Source: JAJXWB01 sp047971685
GTDB lineage: Bacteria; Pseudomonadota; Alphaproteobacteria; Rhizobiales; Beijerinckiaceae
Direction of reading: 5' to 3'
DNA: 64,000 bases
NCBI GenBank assembly: GCA_047971685.1
Contig: JBKDZW010000089.1
Span: forward strand, 1-64,000
Both the position numbers and the translations under genes were made by a program. The notes beneath the pieces were generated by a model. It was not told where the DNA came from, did no database searches, and saw only the letters and a list, made by a program, of their open reading frames with translations. This document shows positions 43,979 through 52,659 of the stretch, in pieces (position 1 is the stretch's first letter; each line of letters opens with the position of its first letter).

Positions 43979-44809
43979 TTACCCGGCTATGGGCGCAGCC
44001 AGCAGCGGCAGGCCGGCTTCGCGCAGAACGCGCTCCGTCGTCGAGCCGCGCAGGGCGTCGAACAGGCCATGACGGCCCGCAGTCGGCATGGCGACGATGC
44101 GCGCGCCGCATTCGCGTGCGGCCGCAACGATGGTCTCCACGACATCGCCCTGGCGCAACACGACAGGAAGTTCGAATGACGCGCCGGTTTCGTCGGTCAG
44201 CCGCGGCGCCTGGGCGCCGACATGCAGGAACGTCAGGCGCGCGCGCGGCGCGATCACGCGGAATGTCGCCTCGATCCGGCGCAGCGCAAATGTCGAATTG
44301 AATTCGTCGCCGACAGGAACGAGCGCCGAATCAATGTCCATGCGGCCGCTCGCCATGTCGACGAAGCCGGGCGCATCGCCGGGCAGGAACAATGTCTGGG
44401 CGCGGGACTTGCGGGCGACATCCTCGGCCATGCTTGCGCCGAGCCAGCCGCGCAGCCCGTGGCGATCGTGCGTCCAGAGAACGAGCAGGTCGCACTCGTG
44501 CTTGACCGCAAAATCGACGATCGCCGTGCGGGCGTCGGCGGCGCGAAAACTGACTTTGGCGACATGCAGCCCCAGCTCGGTTTCGATGGCGGAAGGCGGC
44601 TTTTTCGGATCGAGCAGCCCCCATCTGCCGAGCATTTCGCGCACATGCGGAAATTGCGCCCAATGGGCGCCTTCGTCCGGCCCGCCGACATGCAGAAGGT
44701 ATAGTTTCGCCCTGGCGTCGAGTGCGATGCGCAGGGCGTGCGCGAAAGCCGGCGCGCTCTGGGGGCCGAAATCGGTCGCATGCAAAACTCGTTTCAAAAT
44801 TGGTTTCAT
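43979..44809 (-). CDS. Universal stress protein with two Usp domains
   Basis: The product has 276 residues from ATG 44809 (KPILKRVLHATDFG). Two Usp-type halves are present: LHATDFGPQSAPAFAHALRIAL with DLLVLWTHDRHGLRGWLG, and LVPVGDEFNSTFALRRIE with RIVAMPTAGRHGLFDALRGS. The second half keeps a G-x2-G-x9-G(S/T)-like end (GRHGLFDALRGSTTERVL) that binds ATP in part of the family. It is an expected stress or energy-limitation response protein. Longer in-frame starts (ATG 44871) exist but lack support. Confidence 0.88.
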   Translation of the reverse strand: MKPILKRVLHATDFGPQSAPAFAHALRIALDARAKLYLLHVGGPDEGAHWAQFPHVREMLGRWGLLDPKKPPSAIETELGLHVAKVSFRAADARTAIVDFAVKHECDLLVLWTHDRHGLRGWLGASMAEDVARKSRAQTLFLPGDAPGFVDMASGRMDIDSALVPVGDEFNSTFALRRIEATFRVIAPRARLTFLHVGAQAPRLTDETGASFELPVVLRQGDVVETIVAAARECGARIVAMPTAGRHGLFDALRGSTTERVLREAGLPLLAAPIAG

Positions 44810-44972
44810 GTCGGTCTCGCGATTGATAAGCCCGAACGCCCCGTTTACTGCGGCGCGCAGGTTCTCGTCCATGTTCGATAGCAAGTCCGCCACAGGCGTC
44901 AACCGCGCCTCGCGTTGACGCGATTGCTGCAAGTTTCTACTTTCCGCAGCCTCGAAATCGCCAGGAAACATT

Positions 44973-46718
44973 ATGCCCGCCGCCCCCGCCATTGCGCCCC
45001 AGACCCTCCTCGAAGCCGCCCGCGTCTCACAGGCATGGCCGTTCGAGGAGGCGCGCAAACTGGTCGCGCGGCTGGAAAAGAAGCCGAAGGACGAGGTTTT
45101 GTTCGAGACGGGCTATGGCCCCTCGGGCCTTCCGCATATCGGCACGTTCGGCGAAGTGGCGCGCACGACCATGGTGCGCCGGGCCTTCGAGGTTCTGACC
45201 GGGGGCCGGGTGAAGACGCGCCTCCTCGCCTTTTCCGACGATATGGACGGCCTGCGCAAAGTGCCCGACAACGTGCCCAACAAGGACATGCTGGCGCAGG
45301 ATCTGCACAAGCCGCTGACGCAGGTGCGCGACCCCTTCGGCACGCACGAGAGTTTTGGCGCGCACAACAATGCGCGGCTGCGCGCCTTTCTCGACGCCTT
45401 CGGCTTTGAATACGAATTCGCGTCATCGACGGAATATTACAAAAGTGGTCGGTTCGACGCCGCGCTGCTGCACATGCTGGCGCGCTACGACGCGGTCATG
45501 AAGATCATGCTGCCTACATTCCGGCAGGAGCGCGCGGGCACCTATTCGCCCTTCCTGCCGATCCATCCCGTGACGGGGCATGTCATGCAGACGCCGCTCG
45601 AAGGGCATGACGCCGCCAAAGGCACGATTTCGTGGAAGGATCCTGCGACCGGCGACCTCTACGAGACGCCCGTGACGGGCGGCCATTGCAAGCTGCAATG
45701 GAAGCCGGACTGGGCGATGCGCTGGTATGCGCTCAATGTCGATTACGAAATGGCCGGCAAGGATCTGATCGATTCCGTGAAGCTGTCGGGCGCCATCGTG
45801 CGTGCGCTCGGCGGAACGCCGCCCGAAGGCTTCAACTACGAGCTCGTCCTCGACGAGAAGGGCCAGAAGATATCCAAATCAAAGGGCAATGGCCTGACCA
45901 TCGAGGAATGGCTGACTTACGCCAGTCCCGAAAGCCTCGCGCAATTCATGTTCCAGAAGCCTGGCGCCGCCAAGCGTCTCTACTTCGACGTCATCCCGCG
46001 CACGGTCGACGAATATCTGGGTTTTCTGGACCGCTATCCGAACCAGGCGTGGAAGGAACGGCTCGGCAATCCCGTCTGGCACATCCACAATGGCGAACCG
46101 CCGCCAGCCGAGGTTCTGCGCCATCAAGGCAAGGACGATGCGCATGGAACGAGCGTTTCCTTCGGCATGCTGCTGAACCTTGCGGCCGTGGCCAACAGCG
46201 AGGACGCTTCCGTGCTCTGGGGATTCCTGCGCCGCTATGCGCCGGGCGCCTTGCCGGAGAACCATCCAAAGCTCGACAGGCTCGTCGGCTACGCGGTCGC
46301 CTATTTCCGCGACTTCGTGCGGCTGGAAAAAAAGTACCGTCTGCCCGACGATGTCGAGCGCGACGCTTTGACGCAAATCGAAGCGATGCTGGGCGATGCG
46401 AAAACGGCCGCATATCCGCCCGATGGCGATCTTGCGGCAAACATCCAGACCAGGCTCTACGACATCGCGCGAAAAATACCGCGTTATCAGGACTTCAAGG
46501 CCAAGACCGCGACGCCCGAACGGCCCGGCGTATCCAACGATTTTTTCAACATGCTCTATCAGGTGCTGCTCGGCGAAGACCGCGGCCCGCGTTTCGGCTC
46601 CTTCGTCGCGCTCTACGGCGTACCGGAAACGAGGAAGCTGATCGCCGACGCGCTCGCCGGAAACCTCAAGGCGCGCCATGACGCCTTTCTGAAGGAGCGC
46701 GCGGGCAAGCCCGCGTAA
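44973..46718 (+). CDS. lysK: Lysyl-tRNA synthetase, class I
   Basis: The product has 581 residues, full length for class I LysRS. The HIGH-type motif is PHIGTF within GYGPSGLPHIGTF, and the KMSKS-type motif is KISKSKGNG. The class I enzyme replaces class II LysRS in most alphaproteobacteria and charges tRNA-Lys. Its C-terminal helical anticodon domain is complete. The gene is monocistronic, divergent from the universal stress gene. Confidence 0.96.
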   Translation: MPAAPAIAPQTLLEAARVSQAWPFEEARKLVARLEKKPKDEVLFETGYGPSGLPHIGTFGEVARTTMVRRAFEVLTGGRVKTRLLAFSDDMDGLRKVPDNVPNKDMLAQDLHKPLTQVRDPFGTHESFGAHNNARLRAFLDAFGFEYEFASSTEYYKSGRFDAALLHMLARYDAVMKIMLPTFRQERAGTYSPFLPIHPVTGHVMQTPLEGHDAAKGTISWKDPATGDLYETPVTGGHCKLQWKPDWAMRWYALNVDYEMAGKDLIDSVKLSGAIVRALGGTPPEGFNYELVLDEKGQKISKSKGNGLTIEEWLTYASPESLAQFMFQKPGAAKRLYFDVIPRTVDEYLGFLDRYPNQAWKERLGNPVWHIHNGEPPPAEVLRHQGKDDAHGTSVSFGMLLNLAAVANSEDASVLWGFLRRYAPGALPENHPKLDRLVGYAVAYFRDFVRLEKKYRLPDDVERDALTQIEAMLGDAKTAAYPPDGDLAANIQTRLYDIARKIPRYQDFKAKTATPERPGVSNDFFNMLYQVLLGEDRGPRFGSFVALYGVPETRKLIADALAGNLKARHDAFLKERAGKPA

Positions 46719-46774
46719 ACGGGCGCAACCGGCGCCGATTGACTTGCCTGCGCGGTTGATCTGAATTTCGCCAC

Positions 46775-48421
46775 ATGCGTTACGATCTGATCGCAGGGCT
46801 TTCGGTCGCCGGTCTTCTGCTGCCGGAATCCGTCGCCTACGCCTCCATTGCGGGATTGTCGCCGCAGCATGGCGTCGTCGCTGCGATCATCGGCCTCATC
46901 GCCTATGCGGCGATCGGGCGTTCGCGCTACGCCATGGTTACGCCGACCTCGTCGTCGGCCGCCATTATCGCGGCTGCAATAGCAACATTCGCCCAGCGCG
47001 CGCCGGCTATCGACCGCGAGGCGATCGCCGCCGGCGCCGTATGCCTTGCCGGCCTGTTCTTTCTCGTCGCCGGCGTGTTGCAACTGGGGCGCCTGTCCAG
47101 CTTCATCTCGCGGCCGGTGCTGCGCGGCTTTGCCTTCGGCCTTTCGGTGACGATCGTGGCGCGACAATTTGCGACCATGCTCGCGCTCGAAGGCGTCTCG
47201 GGCAATCCGTTTCACGTCGCCGCCGAACTCGCGCGCAACTGGCGCTCATGGAACATGGCGAGCCTTGCAATCGGCCTTGCAGCGCTTGCCGGATTGATCG
47301 CATTGCGGCGTTACCGCGCGCTGCCAGGCCCCTTCATCGTGCTGGTTGCGGGCATTGCGCTCTCTCATGCGCTCGACCTTTCCGCGTATGGCGTGCGACT
47401 TGCCGGCGTCATCGAACTCTTTCCGGTTCAGGCCGGCGTTCCCAACCTTTCCTGGCGCGAATGGACGCAGCTTGCGGAGGTCGCAGCGCCTCTCTTTCTC
47501 ATCATATTCGCGGAATCCTGGGGCTCCATGCGCAGCCTTGCCCTGCGCCACGGCGACGACATCGGCTCCAACCGCGAACTGCTGGCGCTGGGCGTGGCGA
47601 ACCTGCTTGCGGGCCTTGCCCGCGGCATGCCCGTAGGCGCGGGCTTTTCGGCAAGCGTTGCGGCGGAGGCCGCCGGCGCGCGCACGCGCCTGAGCGGGCC
47701 TGTCGCGGGCTTGGCGGTGCTGGCGCTGGTCGTTGCGGCCGCGCCCCTGATCGCCCGCCTGCCGCAGCCGGTGCTGGCGGCAATCGTCGTGGCGGCGCTG
47801 CTCGACGCGCTCAATCCCGCGCCGCTCCTGCATCTGTGGCGGATCAACCGCGATCAATATGTCGCGTTGATCGCGGCGCTCGGCGTCATGCTGTCCGGCG
47901 TGGTGGACGGCATTCTGCTGGCGGTCGCGCTGTCCATCGTCGCCATATTGCAGCGTATGGCGAACCCGAGGATCGTCGAACTCGGCCGCCTCAAGGATGG
48001 GCACGATTTCATCGAGGCAAGCCAGCCCGACGCCTGCGTCGATCCGCGGATCGTGGTGCTGCGGCCGACGGAGCCGCTGTTCTTCGCCAATGCGGAATTC
48101 GTCTTCACGGAGCTTGCTGCGCGCCTGAAGGCCGATGGCGCCGCGCGCGCGGTCATTCTCAGCCTTGAAGAAACCTCGGACATCGATTCGACCGCGCTCG
48201 AAGGATTGATCGAATGCGACAGGCAGATCGCCGCATCCGGCCGTCGTCTCTATCTCGCGCGCGTAAAACAATCCGTGGCCGATGTTCTGATGGCCGCAGA
48301 CGCGCAGGATCTCGCGCAACGCGCGGCGCTGCATTTCAGCGTCGCGGACGCTTGGGCGACTGCCGACGCTTGGATTGCGGAAGAAGCCGCGCACGATCGG
48401 AAAACCGGACGTGAAGAATAA
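46775..48421 (+). CDS. SulP-family anion transporter with STAS domain
   Basis: The product has 548 residues. It has a SulP membrane domain from residue 1 (LIAGLSVAGLLLPESVAYA, YAMVTPTSSSAAIIAAAIA) and a cytosolic STAS domain from about 420 (VVLRPTEPLFFANAEFV, EETSDIDSTALEGLIE). It imports sulfate, bicarbonate or a related anion, driven by a cation gradient or exchange. The start is 56 bp after lysK. The ion is not decidable; the sulfatase at 36 kb could provide sulfate, but the two loci are far apart. Confidence 0.93.
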   Translation: MRYDLIAGLSVAGLLLPESVAYASIAGLSPQHGVVAAIIGLIAYAAIGRSRYAMVTPTSSSAAIIAAAIATFAQRAPAIDREAIAAGAVCLAGLFFLVAGVLQLGRLSSFISRPVLRGFAFGLSVTIVARQFATMLALEGVSGNPFHVAAELARNWRSWNMASLAIGLAALAGLIALRRYRALPGPFIVLVAGIALSHALDLSAYGVRLAGVIELFPVQAGVPNLSWREWTQLAEVAAPLFLIIFAESWGSMRSLALRHGDDIGSNRELLALGVANLLAGLARGMPVGAGFSASVAAEAAGARTRLSGPVAGLAVLALVVAAAPLIARLPQPVLAAIVVAALLDALNPAPLLHLWRINRDQYVALIAALGVMLSGVVDGILLAVALSIVAILQRMANPRIVELGRLKDGHDFIEASQPDACVDPRIVVLRPTEPLFFANAEFVFTELAARLKADGAARAVILSLEETSDIDSTALEGLIECDRQIAASGRRLYLARVKQSVADVLMAADAQDLAQRAALHFSVADAWATADAWIAEEAAHDRKTGREE

Positions 48422-48454
48422 TCGACGCCAGCAGCCTCAACGTCAGCAGCGCTT

Positions 48455-48494
48455 AACGCCAAAAAGCTCACCGCCAAAAATGCTCACCGCCAAG
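48455..48494. repeat. Short imperfect repeat at the convergent SulP/Nudix gene ends
   Basis: Units of the type CTCACCGCCAAAAAT recur about three times with varying ends; the last lies in the final codons of the Nudix gene. Confidence 0.6.
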
Positions 48495-49113
48495 CGAAAA
48501 CCGGCTGTTCGAGATTGGCGACGCGCGTCACCCTGCCGGCCACGAGTTCGCGGAACTGGTAGAGGAAGGCGGCTGTCGGCGCATGTATCGTGCTGTCCCA
48601 GATTCGCAGGCGAATGACGGGACGGTCGCTTTCGGGAATCGACAGGAATTCCACGCGGGAATCATCGGATAATTGCGTCATCGGAATACGATGCACGGAT
48701 TGCACTTCGTCGGGGTTGGGCGAAAATTCCTTGATGCGCCCGCCCCAGACGACGACCGGCGTCACGACATAGCCGGAGCGCGTGGGATAATCGTCGAGCA
48801 CTGCGAGCGTGTCGGAAGGCGCGATCCGCAAGCCGACTTCCTCGTCGAGTTCGCGCAGGGCGGCCTCGACGATCGTTTCGCCCTTGTCGCAGCGCCCGCC
48901 CGGCAGCGCCCATTGCGCGGCGTGCTTGCGCAGCCTGGCGGAACGGCGCGTCAACAGCAGGCTGGGATCGTTCTTGTTGACGCCATCGACCACCACCAGC
49001 GCGACCGCGGCGTGTTTGAGCCCCTGCGCCTCGGCAGGCGGGGGCAGGCGCGTGAAGGCGGCGCACAGCTCCGTCAGCCGGGCGCGGCCGGCCTCGTCAA
49101 TGGAAAAGCTCAT
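48484..49113 (-). CDS. Nudix hydrolase (NudL/CoA-pyrophosphatase-like)
   Basis: The product has 209 residues from ATG 49113, or 214 from ATG 49128. The Nudix box GGRCDKGETIVEAALREL continues to DEEVGL, matching GX5EX7REUXEEXGU. The preceding LLLTRRSARLRKHAAQWALP resembles the coenzyme A pyrophosphatase branch. It cleaves X-linked nucleoside diphosphates with Mg. The gene stands alone, convergent with SulP. Confidence 0.9.
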   Translation of the reverse strand: MSFSIDEAGRARLTELCAAFTRLPPPAEAQGLKHAAVALVVVDGVNKNDPSLLLTRRSARLRKHAAQWALPGGRCDKGETIVEAALRELDEEVGLRIAPSDTLAVLDDYPTRSGYVVTPVVVWGGRIKEFSPNPDEVQSVHRIPMTQLSDDSRVEFLSIPESDRPVIRLRIWDSTIHAPTAAFLYQFRELVAGRVTRVANLEQPVFAWR

Positions 49114-49160
49114 GTCCTTTGGTCGCATAACGCGCCGCCGCCGACAAATGCGCGACGCGC

Positions 49161-50396
49161 CTATCTGATGACCGATCCGGCTATGGCGGCCAGCCGGCCG
49201 CTATAGGCGGCCTCGCTGAAATGCGCGTCATAGGCGGCGCGCGAGTCGCTTTTTTCACGCTCGGCCGGCGCCGGCGCGGGCCTTGCCGCCGCCTTGCGCA
49301 AGGCCGCCGCAAACCCCTCGGCCTCATCGGCGACGACGACATTGGAAAGCGCTGCGGGATCGAGATTCATGCCGCGGAAAGCGTGTGTCGTGGCGATCAG
49401 CGGCAGGCCGCTGGCCATGGCCTCCACGCTCTTGATCGACAGGCCGGTGCCGCTGGTCGTCGGCAGCAACGCCAGCCGCGCGCCGGCGTAGATGTCGCCG
49501 ATATGGTCGACGCGGCCGGCGAACCAGTCCCTGTATTTCTCATACAGCGCGGCGTCCGCCGATTTCACGCCATCGGCCACGGATCCGTAGATGCGCACGA
49601 AAACGCCCGGCGCGCGCGGCGCGACCTCGCGCAGGAACCACAGCGCGCTTTCGACATTGGCGCGGTTCCAGCTCGACACCAGCACGATCTCGCCGCCGCC
49701 CGGCCCCGTGGGCGCAGGCGGCACGGCAGGATAGATCAATTCGTGTCGCTTTTCGGGAAGCAGCTTGCGGAAGACCTCGTCCTCCTCGGCATTGAGATGC
49801 AGGAGCGCATCGGCCTTGCGCATGGCGTCGAGTTCGCGGGCAAGCATCTGCTCGTAGCTTGCCAGCGGGCGCAGCCAGGGCAGACCCTCGTTCATCAGGA
49901 CGAACTGGCGCGCCTGCACATCGTGCGTGTCCATCAAGACCGGCGCGCGCGAACCGGATGCGCCGTTGCGCGCCAGCCGCAACGCCACGGGCATGCAGAA
50001 GAAATGGTTGCAATGAACGATGTCGAATTTATTGCCCAACAGATCGGTTGGCAGCTTTGCGCGCGAAATCATGCCGGTGCGGATGACGGCCTGATCGCCG
50101 TGGATATAAGGCCAGAGCACGTCATGCAGGAATTTCGGCGCAAACACCGACGCCAGCGGCGCACCGACGCAATGGCGCTCCTGCGCATCGAGTTCGGGCG
50201 TGGCTTTGGCAAATTTCTTCCAGATCCAGCCGCGATCCGGCACGAAACCCGGCTGATCGGAACAGGCGACGGCGACGACGCGCGCGCCAAGCTGCGTCCA
50301 GGCCTCGATCTGGCCGAGCACCACCTGATAGGTGCCGCAGGAATGCCAGGCCGGATGAACGATGGCGACGCTGCGCCCCGCAAACGGCGCTCTCAC
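49161..50396 (-). CDS. Glycosyltransferase (GT-B), second of a tandem pair
   Basis: The product has 411 residues from GTG 50396, which overlaps the stop of the preceding paralogue (GTGA). It shares the whole architecture of its neighbour: an N-terminal VAIVHPAWHSCGTYQV, the central IVHCNHFFCMPVALRLA, and a GT-B C-terminal donor-binding part (YAGARLALLPTTSGTGLSIKSVEAMASGLPLIAT split). It is probably a retaining GT4-type enzyme adding a sugar to a cell-surface glycan or glycolipid. Donor and acceptor are unknown. The pair is divergent from a GT-A-like gene. Confidence 0.87.
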   Translation of the reverse strand: MRAPFAGRSVAIVHPAWHSCGTYQVVLGQIEAWTQLGARVVAVACSDQPGFVPDRGWIWKKFAKATPELDAQERHCVGAPLASVFAPKFLHDVLWPYIHGDQAVIRTGMISRAKLPTDLLGNKFDIVHCNHFFCMPVALRLARNGASGSRAPVLMDTHDVQARQFVLMNEGLPWLRPLASYEQMLARELDAMRKADALLHLNAEEDEVFRKLLPEKRHELIYPAVPPAPTGPGGGEIVLVSSWNRANVESALWFLREVAPRAPGVFVRIYGSVADGVKSADAALYEKYRDWFAGRVDHIGDIYAGARLALLPTTSGTGLSIKSVEAMASGLPLIATTHAFRGMNLDPAALSNVVVADEAEGFAAALRKAAARPAPAPAEREKSDSRAAYDAHFSEAAYSGRLAAIAGSVIR

Positions 50397-51664
50397 AGGC
50401 GCACCAGCGGCAGAACGATGTCGCGGATTTTTCGCGCATAGGCGTCGTTGGAGAAATTCTCCTCGTAGAATTTCCGCGTGTCGCTGTTTTCGCGTGCTTT
50501 GCCCGATGCGGCGGGGTTGTTTTGCGGGCCGGCAAGCGCTGCTGCTTCGAGCGCGGCCGCAAACTCCGCCGCGCTTTCGCAGACCGAGACATTGGCGAGG
50601 CTGGCGGGGTCGACATTCATGCCGCGAAAGGCCTGCGGCGTGGCGATCAGCGGCGCGCCCGAAGACAGCGCCTCGACCGCCTTGATCGAAAGCCCGTGCC
50701 CTTCCGTGGTCGGCAGCAGGACAAGGCCGGCATTGGCGTAGACGGCGCCAATGTTGTCGACGCGGCCGAGAAAGGCATGGCGCCATTTCTCGTAAAGCGC
50801 GGGATTGCGCGCTTTCAGGGCGCCGTCGACATTGCCGGCGATCTCGACTTTCGCGCTGCGCGCGCACGGCGCGACATGTTCGAGAAACCATTCGACGCTG
50901 AGCGTATTGGGATAATTTCCGCTCGCCACGATGGCGATATTGGCCCCGCCCGGCCCGGTCGGCGCTTCCTCGACTGCGGGGTAGACGAGTTCGTTGCGCA
51001 TATCCGGCAGGAGTTGCGCGAATGTCGCCCATTCCTGCGCATTGAGGTGGACCAGCATGTCGGCCTTGCGCAAAAACTCCAGTTCGCGCGCCAGCAATTG
51101 ATCGTAGGTCGCGCGCGGCGGCACGACGAAATGACCCTCGTTGCGCAGGTCGTATTGCAGGGCCTGCACGTCCTGCGTCTCGATCACGAGCGGCGCCGTG
51201 GCCGAGAGATTGCGCGCGGCGGGAATGCAGAAAAAATGATTGCAATGGATGAGATCGATGGGGCGCAGCGCCAGTTCGTCCGGCAGGCGGGCAAATTGCG
51301 TCATCGCCGCCGTGGCGCGGGCGTGATCGCCGTGGATCAGCGGCCAGTAGAGCTGCGTCCAGAAGGCGGGTCTGGCGAAAACCGATCCCGGCATATTGGC
51401 GAAATAGCGCTCGTCGGCCGGCATGTCCCGGGTATTTTCGACATAATCGCGCCAGCGCGGGCTTTCCAGACTCGACTGGCCGGGCGGCCATTCGCGCACG
51501 GCCAGCGAGACGACATGGGCGCCGAGCCGCTTGTAGACAGCGGCCTGACTGACGTTGACCTGATAGGAGCCGCAGGAATGCCAGGCCGCATGCACGATCG
51601 CGACCGTCTTGCCTGCGAGTGGAAGCTCCTGATCTTCTTCCGTTTTTGGAATAGGCAGCGTCAA
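50393..51664 (-). CDS. Glycosyltransferase (GT-B), first of a tandem pair
   Basis: The product has 423 residues. It is clearly paralogous to the next gene: VAIVHAAWHSCGSYQV, DLIHCNHFFCIPAARNL, PTGPGGANIAIVAS, and the donor-site region LLPTTEGHGLSIKAVEALSS followed by GAPLIATPQAFRGMNVDPASL. The two copies have diverged substantially but kept all landmark motifs, so they probably add different sugars, or the same one in sequence. It is translationally coupled to its paralogue by a GTGA overlap. Confidence 0.87.
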   Translation of the reverse strand: MTLPIPKTEEDQELPLAGKTVAIVHAAWHSCGSYQVNVSQAAVYKRLGAHVVSLAVREWPPGQSSLESPRWRDYVENTRDMPADERYFANMPGSVFARPAFWTQLYWPLIHGDHARATAAMTQFARLPDELALRPIDLIHCNHFFCIPAARNLSATAPLVIETQDVQALQYDLRNEGHFVVPPRATYDQLLARELEFLRKADMLVHLNAQEWATFAQLLPDMRNELVYPAVEEAPTGPGGANIAIVASGNYPNTLSVEWFLEHVAPCARSAKVEIAGNVDGALKARNPALYEKWRHAFLGRVDNIGAVYANAGLVLLPTTEGHGLSIKAVEALSSGAPLIATPQAFRGMNVDPASLANVSVCESAAEFAAALEAAALAGPQNNPAASGKARENSDTRKFYEENFSNDAYARKIRDIVLPLVRL

Positions 51665-51795
51665 ATGGTCGTTCCTGCCGGGGCATCCCGCCTATTGTCC
51701 GGGCAGCTATTGTCTTGGCGGCCCCGGATATGGGACAAGGCGCGCGCGGACCCGGGAAGCCAATGGGATCGGCGGGTCTTCATAAGGATTATTTC

Positions 51796-52647
51796 GTGTC
51801 GAATCCAGAGCAAACGGCCAACGCCCCCAAACGCGGCATGGCCATTGTCGCAAACGACAGGATCGCGGAATGGCTCCTGCCCTTTCTGGAGAGCTGGAAG
51901 CGCGCCAATGCGCATATTCCGCTCTATCTCATCCCCTATGACGACAATCTGACCGTCACCCGCCGCGCCGCAAAGACCTATGGCGTGACCATGGTGGAAG
52001 AGGTCGACAAGCGCATCGACCGGCTGGCGGCCGATCTCTATCCGCTTTTTCCCGGCCATCGCCGCCGCCTGCGCAAGCTGCAATCGCTGGCGCTGCCGCT
52101 CGACGAGGTGATCTATATCGACGTCGATATCGTGCTGTTCCGCGATTTCGCGCCGATGTTCGGCCTTCTGAAGAAGGACGAGACGGAATTCATCGTGGCC
52201 TCGCCGTCCTTTGAATATGTCTACAACAAGAAGAAGGACGATTATCCAGACCTCAAGGACGCGCTGTTGTTCAACGACGGCTATTTCGTCACGTCCAGCA
52301 AGTTTCTCAATCTCGACATGTTCGTCGAGACCATGGCGCGCGATGCGAAACTGTTCCACAAGGTGCGCAAGCGCGGCATGCTGTTTGCCCAGCCCGTGGT
52401 GAATTTCACCTGCCACCGCAACGCCGTGAACATCCGCCTGATGTCCGACCTCATCGAAAACGCCTCGCACGAGACCTTCTACAAGGCGCAAGGCGTCACG
52501 TTCAAAGATGGCGCGCCGCTGGATTTCCAGGGCAAGGAAATCTACTTCTGTCACTGGGCGGGCCTGCAAAGCACACCCGGCAAACTCGCCTTCGACGACG
52601 CCTGGCGGGAGTTTTCGGATGCAGCCTGGGCGAAGGTCGGGCGGTAG
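51796..52647 (+). CDS. Putative GT-A-fold glycosyltransferase
   Basis: The product has 283 residues from GTG 51796, chosen for the AAGGA at 7-nt distance; longer starts (ATG 51763) are possible. The features are a nucleotide-sugar-binding N-terminus (MAIVANDRIAEWLLPFLESW), a DxD metal motif in YIDVDIVLFRDFAP, and FNDGYFVTSSKFLNLDMF, in the general layout of GT8/nucleotide-diphospho-sugar transferases. I do not recognise a characterised close relative. It lies 12 bp before the LptF/LptG-like permease, so the two are one operon. Confidence 0.75.
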   Translation: MSNPEQTANAPKRGMAIVANDRIAEWLLPFLESWKRANAHIPLYLIPYDDNLTVTRRAAKTYGVTMVEEVDKRIDRLAADLYPLFPGHRRRLRKLQSLALPLDEVIYIDVDIVLFRDFAPMFGLLKKDETEFIVASPSFEYVYNKKKDDYPDLKDALLFNDGYFVTSSKFLNLDMFVETMARDAKLFHKVRKRGMLFAQPVVNFTCHRNAVNIRLMSDLIENASHETFYKAQGVTFKDGAPLDFQGKEIYFCHWAGLQSTPGKLAFDDAWREFSDAAWAKVGR

Positions 52648-52659
52648 CAAACGGCGGAC

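Noticed and set aside
50397..51686. Upstream extension of the second GT-B gene as one 841-codon frame
   Set aside because: That part is an out-of-frame reading of the first paralogue; the GTG at 50396 with GTGA overlap and the conserved AIVHPAWHSCG start define the gene.
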